Origin: Paenibacillus camerounensis
GTDB taxonomy: Bacteria > Bacillota > Bacilli > Paenibacillales > Paenibacillaceae
Assembly (NCBI RefSeq): GCF_000723885.1
Contig: NZ_CCDG010000022.1
Span: 1-64,000, forward strand
Length of the DNA stretch: 64,000 nucleotides
Direction of reading: 5' to 3'
The position numbers were made by a program, and so were the translations under genes. Positions 54,428 through 61,900 of this stretch are shown in pieces. Position 1 is the stretch's first letter, and the number at the start of each line of letters is the position of its first letter. The notes beneath the pieces are model-generated. The model was not told the DNA's origin. It did not search any database and worked only from the letters and a program-made list of their open reading frames with translations.

Positions 54428-54982
54428 ATGAAATTGACAGAAACATCGCTACCCGGAGTGTATATTGCTGAACCCGCTGTATTCGGGGATCATCGCGGAT
54501 GGTTCATGGAGACATTCAGTGATGCCAAATTCAAAGAGCAGGGGATTGACATTACTTTTGTACAGGATAACCAATCCTACTCAGCTTCAAAAGGCACTCT
54601 TAGAGGACTACATTATCAATTAAATCCTAAAGCACAAACTAAGCTCGTACGTTGTACACGTGGAGTTATTTACGATGTAGCAGTGGATATTAGAAAAGGT
54701 AGTCCTACTTATAGTAAGTGGTTCGGAATAGAACTGAGCGCAGAAAATAAGAAGCAACTGTTTATTCCCAAAGGATTCGCACATGGATTTATGACCCTGA
54801 CAGAGGATGTTGAAGTTCAATACAAATGTGATGAGCTTTATGCCCCAGATTGCGATGGCGGTATTCTCTGGAACGACCCTGCGATTGGTATAGAATGGCC
54901 TATCGATGTGACACCAATTCTTTCTGGTAAAGATGAGAAGGCGCCTTTACTTAAGGATGCTCAACTGAACTTTGTATATTAA
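54428..54982 (+). CDS. rfbC: dTDP-4-dehydrorhamnose 3,5-epimerase RfbC/RmlC
   Basis: A 184-aa cupin. FGDHRGWFMETF, VQDNQSYSASKGTLRGLHYQ (catalytic His in GLHYQ) and FIPKGFAHGFMTL are the family signatures. Epimerises dTDP-4-keto-6-deoxyglucose at C3 and C5. Placed between rfbA and rfbB. Confidence 0.97.
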   Translation: MKLTETSLPGVYIAEPAVFGDHRGWFMETFSDAKFKEQGIDITFVQDNQSYSASKGTLRGLHYQLNPKAQTKLVRCTRGVIYDVAVDIRKGSPTYSKWFGIELSAENKKQLFIPKGFAHGFMTLTEDVEVQYKCDELYAPDCDGGILWNDPAIGIEWPIDVTPILSGKDEKAPLLKDAQLNFVY

Positions 54983-55021
54983 GCTTGTGTGAAACAAATA
55001 GATAATTCTGAGGTGTATGAA

Positions 55022-56017
55022 ATGAGCAAGAAGAAACTATTGATTACAGGCGGAGCTGGCTTTATTGGCGGTAATTTCGTACAGTACGTGGTTAATAAAT
55101 ATGCTGATTACGATATTACAAACCTGGATTTACTTACATATGCCGGTGAAGTAACAAAGCATGTTGAGATTAAAGATAAATCAAATTATCATTTTGTGCA
55201 GGCTGATATTGCAGATCGCGAAACTATTATGTCTCTGTTTGAACAAGAGAAGTTTGATTATGTGGTGCATTTTGCAGCAGAGAGCCATGTAGACCGTTCC
55301 ATTACAGATCCTGCTGTATTTGTTCGTACGAATGTAATGGGAACTCAAGTATTGCTTGATGCTGCCAGAAAGATTGGAATCTCTAAGTTTGTTCATGTCT
55401 CTACTGATGAGGTTTATGGCGAATTAGATTTCGATCCAACTGTATTCTTTACCGAAGAAACCCCGTTACAGCCTAATAGCCCATATAGTGCAAGTAAAGC
55501 TTCTTCTGACCTGCTCGTACGTGCATACCATGAGACGTTTGGCTTACCGATGAATATTACACGCTGCTCTAACAATTATGGACCTTATCATTTTCCCGAA
55601 AAGCTGATTCCGCTGACCATCTCTAAGATAATGAATGATCAGAAGGTTCCAGTGTATGGAGACGGCAAAAATATCCGTGATTGGCTGCATGTATGGGATC
55701 ACTGTGCTGCAATTGATCTGGTACTCCATGAAGGGGTCAGTGGTGAAGTCTATAACGTCGGCGGTCATAATGAGCGTACTAATCTTGAAGTAGTTAAAAC
55801 GATTATTGAGACTTTGGAGAAGTCGGAAGACCTAATTGAGTTTGTTACAGACCGTCTGGGTCATGATAAGCGTTATGCTATTGATCCGACTAAGCTTGAG
55901 AAGCTAGGATGGAAACCGACTTATACTTTCGAGACAGGTATAGCTCAGACTATACAATGGTACATAGATAACACTGCATGGTGGGAGCTTATTCTAAGCG
56001 GCGACTACCGGAAGTAG
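55022..56017 (+). CDS. rfbB: dTDP-glucose 4,6-dehydratase RfbB/RmlB
   Basis: A 331-aa extended SDR. LLITGGAGFIGGNFV, HFAAESHVDRSI, STDEVYGEL, YSASKASSDLL (YxxxK) and NNYGPYHFPEKLIPL are typical RmlB motifs. An in-frame start at 54989 is rejected in favour of ATG 55022, which has GAGGTG 7 bp upstream. No rmlD follows, so the last step to dTDP-L-rhamnose is not encoded here. Confidence 0.96.
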   Translation: MSKKKLLITGGAGFIGGNFVQYVVNKYADYDITNLDLLTYAGEVTKHVEIKDKSNYHFVQADIADRETIMSLFEQEKFDYVVHFAAESHVDRSITDPAVFVRTNVMGTQVLLDAARKIGISKFVHVSTDEVYGELDFDPTVFFTEETPLQPNSPYSASKASSDLLVRAYHETFGLPMNITRCSNNYGPYHFPEKLIPLTISKIMNDQKVPVYGDGKNIRDWLHVWDHCAAIDLVLHEGVSGEVYNVGGHNERTNLEVVKTIIETLEKSEDLIEFVTDRLGHDKRYAIDPTKLEKLGWKPTYTFETGIAQTIQWYIDNTAWWELILSGDYRK

Positions 56018-56020
56018 CCT

Positions 56021-56665
56021 ATGAGTATAAGAATTGTAAATGTAAAGCCAGGCAAACATGGAATGAGATTACTCTTTTTATGTTTGCCTGTTTTACTAAT
56101 CCTTATCGTCATGTCTTTTACTGGCCGTTTTCTAGATTTATCGCAGTCGCCAGAACAATCTGACGTCATTATTGTTTTAAGCGGCGGCGGGGGACGTGTG
56201 GAACAGGGAGAAGCACTATATTCTCAGAAGTTTGCCCCCTACTTCATGTTAAGTAATGCAAATGAGCATGCCAGTCTTGCTGGTGACATGCTGCAAACGG
56301 CACTATCCTTAGGCATCCCACAAAACGCTATTCTCACTGAAAATGAAGCCCTCAGCACCTACCAGAACGCTGAACTAACGCTCCCCATTATGCAGCAGCA
56401 TGGCTTCACTTCTGCCATAGTCGTATCTTCGGACTTTCACATGCGGAGAGTAAAGTTTATCTTTGATCATGTATATAAGAATTCCGGTATTAAGCTAACT
56501 TACGTAGGTGCGGATTCCGGCTACAATGCAAAGTGGTGGTGGCGTGACCGCTACAGCAGGGAAACGACCTTGAACGAGTACGTTAAAATGATCGGCAATG
56601 TTTTTGGTTATAACGGCCCGGAGGCAAAAGAAACCTGGCAGGAGATTAAGCGCTGGTTTCACTAG
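56021..56665 (+). CDS. YdcF/SanA-family (DUF218) membrane protein
   Basis: A 214-aa protein with one N-terminal helix (LLFLCLPVLLILIVMSF) and an ElyC/SanA/YdcF domain: VIIVLSGGGGRVEQGEALY, LTENEALSTYQNAEL, AIVVSSDFHMRRVKFIF. The family acts in envelope and undecaprenyl-carrier related functions; biochemistry is unclear. It follows rfbB by 3 bp and closes the polysaccharide locus. The SD is weak, consistent with coupled translation. Confidence 0.85.
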   Translation: MSIRIVNVKPGKHGMRLLFLCLPVLLILIVMSFTGRFLDLSQSPEQSDVIIVLSGGGGRVEQGEALYSQKFAPYFMLSNANEHASLAGDMLQTALSLGIPQNAILTENEALSTYQNAELTLPIMQQHGFTSAIVVSSDFHMRRVKFIFDHVYKNSGIKLTYVGADSGYNAKWWWRDRYSRETTLNEYVKMIGNVFGYNGPEAKETWQEIKRWFH

Positions 56666-56738
56666 CTCTGACAAAAAAACATAAAACATTTCACATTCCC
56701 ATGGACAAGTTCTGACAAACAAATCAGTTATCCCGGTC

Positions 56739-56763
56739 TATAATTAGATTCAAATCTGATTAT
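56739..56763 (+). promoter_or_regulatory. Possible promoter -10 with overlapping inverted repeat
   Basis: TATAAT at 56739-56744 lies in an inverted repeat (ATAATTAGATT CA AATCTGATTAT, one mismatch, 56740-56763) just upstream of the 51-aa gene. No clear -35 is seen at standard spacing, so an activator or operator site is plausible. Confidence 0.4.
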
Positions 56764-56782
56764 TATCCGGGAGCGAAGTCCT

Positions 56783-56938
56783 ATGCCAAATTATTATTTC
56801 AAGGAAATCTGGACACCGCTGAAATGGGTGCAGATCCGGTTTTTCCGGGATGATGATGACCGGGTCTGGATTAAGTTCGGATCAAGGAGACGGCAGCTGC
56901 TGAGTCGGCAGGAAGCAGAAACGAAAACGGAGGCCTAA
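56783..56938 (+). CDS. 51-aa charged protein ending inside its terminator
   Basis: ATG at 56783 preceded by CCGGGAGCG. The 51-aa product has an aromatic N-terminal half (MPNYYFKEIWTPLKW, IRFFRDDDDRVWIKFG) and a basic/acidic tail (SRRRQLLSRQEAETKTEA). The TAA stop lies in the 4-nt loop of a perfect 19-bp hairpin, the same layout as the 51-aa gene at 32009, though the sequences are unrelated by eye. The family is not recognised. Confidence 0.6.
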   Translation: MPNYYFKEIWTPLKWVQIRFFRDDDDRVWIKFGSRRRQLLSRQEAETKTEA

Positions 56939-56958
56939 GGGCCTCCGTTTTCGTTTCT
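56917..56958. terminator. Perfect 19-bp bidirectional terminator
   Basis: AGAAACGAAAACGGAGGCC (56917-56935) pairs perfectly with 56940-56958 around TAAG. The A/T-rich ends serve both the 51-aa gene and the convergent chemoreceptor gene. Confidence 0.9.
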
Positions 56959-56970
56959 GTGCATTAGTGT

Positions 56971-58659
56971 TTAAACCCGAAACCGCCCCAACGCCCCCCG
57001 CAGCTCCTCCGAAGTCTTCACCAGACCCGCCGCAGAGCGGCTGATCTCGTCGATCCCTTCGAGCTGGACCGCTGTAGCGGCTGCGACCTGGTGGGAGCTG
57101 GTGCTGGTGGTGCGGGCGATTTCGGTGATACTGGTGACGGAGGCGGTGATCTGCTGGATGCCGGCGGACATTTGCTCGGAGGCTGCGGCCATCTCTTCGA
57201 TCTGGGAAGTGATCTGGCCGTTGGTCACGAGGATCTCCCGGAAGTTGTTCTCGGTGTCATTCGCGATCTGCAGACCGGACTGGACCTCATCGATCATCTG
57301 GGCCATAACTTGTACGGACTGCTGCATTCCGTTCTCCATCTGGTGAATCAGCTCGGCAATACGGGCTGAGGACTGTCCGGATTGTTCCGCCAGCTTCCGG
57401 ACTTCCGTAGCTACGACGCCGAAGCCCCGGCCATGCTCACCTGCACGTGCTGCTTCTATAGAAGCGTTAAGGGCAAGGAGGTTCGTCTGGCCGGCAATCT
57501 GCTGAATGTCAGTCAGTATAGCCGAGATCTCTCTGGACTGCTCGTCCAGCAGGCGGATGACTCCGTCTGTCTCTTGCGCAGAGCGGCTGATCTGGTTCAT
57601 CTGCTGGACGGTGCTGTGCACGTAGCCGGCGCCGGCTTCGGCCTGCAGCTTGGAATGATGGGCAGATTCGGAGATGTCGGTCGCGCTTTCGGCAATCTTT
57701 TGGATACCAATCGAGACTTCTTCCATGGCCAGCAGATTTTCGTTACTGCTCTGGGTCTGCAGCTCTGCTCCCTGCGCAACCTCACCAATGGCCAGGGCAA
57801 TTTGCTTGGACTCTGCGGCTGTCTGCTGTGTAACCTCTTTGATCATGCCGGTTGCCGCAGCAACCCGGGCTGCGGTCTCAAGACCGTGAGCGATCAGGGT
57901 CTGAAGACTATTTTTCATCTGATTATAGCTGGTTACCAGGTCTCCGATTTCATCACGTACAGCATCCTGGATGGTTACGGTGAAATCACCGCCGCCCGCC
58001 CGCTGCAGCGCAGAGGAGATTCTTCTGATTCTGCCCGTCATGCGGCGGATGAACAGCACCATAACCAGTACAGACAGGACAATGGCAATGATCATCATCC
58101 ACACAAAATGCTTCATAAAGGAAGCGATAATCACATCAATCAGCCCTTGGGGTGCACCCACGTAGAAGATCCCGATAATCTCCTTATTTTCGCTCAGAAT
58201 CGGCATGTATGCGGTCTGGTAGCTCTGGCCTACCACATTCGCTTCCCCGTAGAACGCTTCCCCTTTAATCAGCACGGCTTCATGAACTTCTTCCGAGACG
58301 AGTGTTCCGACGGCTCTTTGCTCATCGATCTTTACGTTGGTTGTGACCCGCTGGTTTGCTTGAAAAATAGTAACCGTATCCCCGGTCATCCCGCCGATCT
58401 CATCGACAAGCCCGTAATTCCCGTTAATCTGCAGGTTCCCCTTATAGAGCTGTCCGTCCTTGATCTGCCAAGGCCCGGGGTATTTATATTCTATGAACCC
58501 TTCAGCCAGCTTCAGATCGCTTCGCGCCTTCTCCTTGGCAAAGGTGGTTATTCCGCTCTTCATCTCACTAATGACAACAACCATCACAGCAGCCGAAAAG
58601 ACCAGCAGCACCCCTATCATAATCATGCTAATCTTGGTTCCGATACTTCTAAGTTTCAT
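56971..58659 (-). CDS. Methyl-accepting chemotaxis protein with single Cache sensor
   Basis: A 562-aa transducer: helix 1 ([20 protein letters not shown]), an extracytoplasmic single-Cache-type domain (about 35-185, [51 protein letters not shown]), helix 2 ([18 protein letters not shown]), a HAMP domain (about 210-262) and an MCP signalling domain with the hairpin tip [29 protein letters not shown] split around 390-425. The sCache family usually senses small organic ligands. No chemotaxis genes are nearby. It shares its upstream region with the giant surface-protein gene. Confidence 0.94.
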   Translation of the reverse strand: MKLRSIGTKISMIMIGVLLVFSAAVMVVVISEMKSGITTFAKEKARSDLKLAEGFIEYKYPGPWQIKDGQLYKGNLQINGNYGLVDEIGGMTGDTVTIFQANQRVTTNVKIDEQRAVGTLVSEEVHEAVLIKGEAFYGEANVVGQSYQTAYMPILSENKEIIGIFYVGAPQGLIDVIIASFMKHFVWMMIIAIVLSVLVMVLFIRRMTGRIRRISSALQRAGGGDFTVTIQDAVRDEIGDLVTSYNQMKNSLQTLIAHGLETAARVAAATGMIKEVTQQTAAESKQIALAIGEVAQGAELQTQSSNENLLAMEEVSIGIQKIAESATDISESAHHSKLQAEAGAGYVHSTVQQMNQISRSAQETDGVIRLLDEQSREISAILTDIQQIAGQTNLLALNASIEAARAGEHGRGFGVVATEVRKLAEQSGQSSARIAELIHQMENGMQQSVQVMAQMIDEVQSGLQIANDTENNFREILVTNGQITSQIEEMAAASEQMSAGIQQITASVTSITEIARTTSTSSHQVAAATAVQLEGIDEISRSAAGLVKTSEELRGALGRFRV

Positions 58660-58778
58660 CCCTTTCCCACTTTCCCCAGTCCTTATCCGGTATGTAAGTT
58701 AAGCCGAAGCTCTAGGTCTTTTATCGGCAGGAAACAGAAAAATATTTAAAAATAAAATAATATGATTAACCGATGAGA

Positions 58779-58909
58779 TTCGACAAAATAATAGGCATAT
58801 CCCGATTTATCCGTATAAATTTACATGTCTGTTAAGGGATTAATAGACATTTAGAAGAAAAATATGTATTATGCGTCCTAGTGGTCGAATTTAAAGTGTA
58901 TTTGTCGAG
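58779..58909. promoter_or_regulatory. Cluster of Spo0A-box-like sites between mcp and the giant SLH gene
   Basis: A perfect 0A box (TTTGTCGAA) lies on the minus strand at 58787-58779. An 8/9 match (TTTGTCGAG) is at 58901-58909 on the plus strand, and a 7/9 match (GTGGTCGAA) at 58881-58889, 20 bp or two helical turns from it. They sit 90-220 bp before the surface-protein start. The rest of the 336-bp gap (58660-58995) is AT-rich with no gene or recognised riboswitch. Confidence 0.5.
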
Positions 58910-58995
58910 AGGGAGGCAGTAGCAGGGGGAGCCGAATACTAAGTGACTAGATTTAATAGATTAGTTAAAATCACTGGGGGATTAGGAGCTGGGTT

Positions 58996-61900
58996 ATGTA
59001 TTCGAGGAATTTTCGCAGGGCAGTTTCGCTGATTTTGATATTAATGTTATCTGTGGTGAATGTAATAGGGGTATCTGCGGCTTCGCTAAAAGCGGGAGTA
59101 GCTACCAATATAAAACAGCCGGACGGTAATCATAACATTACAGTCAATAGTGTAGTAGACGTTACGTACAAAGATCTTAAGACTCTGCAAGAGGTCACAT
59201 TTATTTTGTCCAAGGATGGGGCAGAAATTAACCGTCAGGTGAAGTCCAGAGGTGAGGCGAAGCTTACAGTGCTCGACGCTGTATATTCCTCCCTCGAATA
59301 TAGCAGTATTCCTTTTGACGGATTGAAGGCTGGTGAAGAGTACTTGCTGCACGCAGAGTTCGAAGGGATGGAGGGGACAGTCGCTACTGCGCCTCAGAGC
59401 ATCCATGTCCCTGCAGCAACTGGGATTGAAGTCGTTGTGGAACGGATGGCTAAGGATTCTGATACATATGTGAAGGCCGTTAATGACGAGATCCGCAGTG
59501 ATGATACCAATATAAGACTAACCATTCTTAAGAATGGTGTACCGGCAGTGCAGGAACAGGTTGGTGTCTGGAGCTATTATTCCTCTACCAGCTTTACTAC
59601 AGATGCATATGGCCAGATTCAGCTAAAAGGAAAAAACAGCTTCAGGTTCAACAGCTCTGTTATTTTTGTAATGCTGATGCAAGGCAGCGATCAATATGAG
59701 GTTAAGCCTGTCTATGTGGCAGATCTTCAACAGGCAGGTACATACACGGCTGCGATCCGGTATCTGGGTGCTGACGGCAAGCTGCTGCATACCCAGAATG
59801 CCAGCTCCTCTTCATGGCCTTCGGGGGTTGCTAACCGTTATGGTGTTGCAGGACTTGATGTCCTGGTGTTGAAAACAGGCGTTATAGCCGGAAGTTATTC
59901 GAGCCACGTTGTAACCGAAGATAGAACGTATCTGTTCCAGGTCAGCCAATCGGCATTGTACTCGTCTGTTGACGGAGTGCATAAAGCGATTATTGAGGAT
60001 GCCAGTGATTATAGCCGCCTGAATCTTCATTATACCTGGGATAATAACCCGGTGAGGCTGGAGTCGTATTCCCTTATTGACAACAATCAATATAAACAGA
60101 TTAATGCGAGTAATACGGTGTTCCGATCACCGGCTATTTATGTTAAGAAGAATAAGGAGTACGAAATTACTGCGGTAGGCGTAATCGAAGGCACGAATGA
60201 TAAAGTAGTATACCGCAATCAGATTAAGCCTGTGGAAGCTGTGGCTGAAGTAACCGCTGCTGCGAATCAGGCTGATTACAGTGTCCTGAACCTTCAGGTG
60301 CCTAAGCAGAGTTCAGGTGACGGGCAGGTACAGCTGTCGTATCTCAATACCAAATTCAACTATAGCCAGGTCAGCACTTCACTGCCTGCAACCGGCGGTA
60401 AGGTCTATGTGCGCAAGGGCGAAGAGCTTCATCGTCTGACCAGCAATATCGCAGCTTCCGCTACAAGTCAGAGCAATAATAATAACCGGATTGTACTGAA
60501 GGATTTTTTCACTCCGGAGGATAGTGAATATTCACTGCAGGGCGGAAGCACGTATACAGCCCGGATCGATGTTGTAGTGCCGGACACCTCTTACTACGGC
60601 CAGGATGAATTACGGGGTGAGGTTGTATTAGGCGAGAGTGTTGAGAATCAGGTTGTTATGACTGATGAATATGGAAATGTTATTGATCTGAACAGCACAT
60701 ATAAGCTGTCAATTACGGATGAGAGCGGAAAGGTGCTGTCCAATGATTCACTGTATTGGACAACAGAAGAACAGAACGGTCACCCGGTCCGCATTAATCA
60801 GCGGGATTGGAAGCCTGTTAATGCAGGAAGCTATAAGGTTCAATTGTTCCCTAATGTCTACAGCGGCGGCCAATATATCAATGGCGAGCTGCTTGCCGAG
60901 GCGGACCTGAAGGTACTGCCTAAGAACGAGTTCGATGTAGAGATCAGAGGCAAGGATGGTAAGCTGGTCGATCTGGTAGACAAGCCTTATCTCACCGTTG
61001 ACCAGGCCAAGCAAGTAACAGTTACCGTACGGAAGCATGTTACCGGCGGACAAGGTGAACTGCAGGCCGGAGTAGCAATCAGCCGTTACGGTGAATTGCT
61101 GGGAGTTACGGATGCTCAAGGGAAATTCGTGATACCTGCGGAGCAGTCCACTTATCTTGGGGAACTAATGTTCAAGAAACCGGCCTTCCTATTCAAAAAA
61201 GTAAAAGTAGCGGTAATTAATCCGCAGACTGAAGCGGTTATCCGCGTCCGCGGGCTGGATAAGGCCGAGGGCAGCAGCTATACCGGAGGGGTACCGCTGG
61301 ATTATGCCAGTGTGCAGGCAATCACCAAGAATAAGGACGGCAGCTATACAAGAGGCTCCTACTTTATTAGTACATCAGAAGCTCAGGCTATTCTGGTTGT
61401 GGATTCCCCTTCCATTGTAGGGGTGGACTTCATTCGTTATAACAGAAGCTATACAGGCGTCGAATCCAAGTATGGCTACTATATGTTCGGATCGATCCAG
61501 ACGGAGCCGGGTAAGGATTATTCGCTTGTACTGGATGCAAGACAGGAGCTGCAGGAGGTAAGTAAGGTATTGCTGGACAGACCGGCGGAAGATCTGTCTG
61601 TCGTACGATCGGACTTGGCCGGTGCAGATAATGTTCCGTATGTTATCGACAGCAATGCACCGGGCGAGAATTATTTTTACGCTACAGAAGGGACCTACAG
61701 CATGCTCGCACAGACGGCAAATGAAACCTTTGTTTACCGTGATGGCGTAGTAATCGGGGCTGGAGACAATACCCTGTCGCTGGATGTCCAGGCTTCCGAG
61801 CTGGCTACACTGGTTGCACCGGAATCCGGAACAATCTATGGCGTTGAATATTCAACTCCGTATCAGTCAAAGCTTCACAGCTATGCGCACAACGCAGATC

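Noticed and set aside
57382..58749. 455-aa plus-strand frame opposite the chemoreceptor
   Set aside because: Antisense of a clear MCP; composition is implausible and no ribosome site is seen.
58660..58995. c-di-GMP or other riboswitch before the giant surface-protein gene
   Set aside because: No conserved aptamer motif was found; only AT-rich sequence and 0A-box-like sites.
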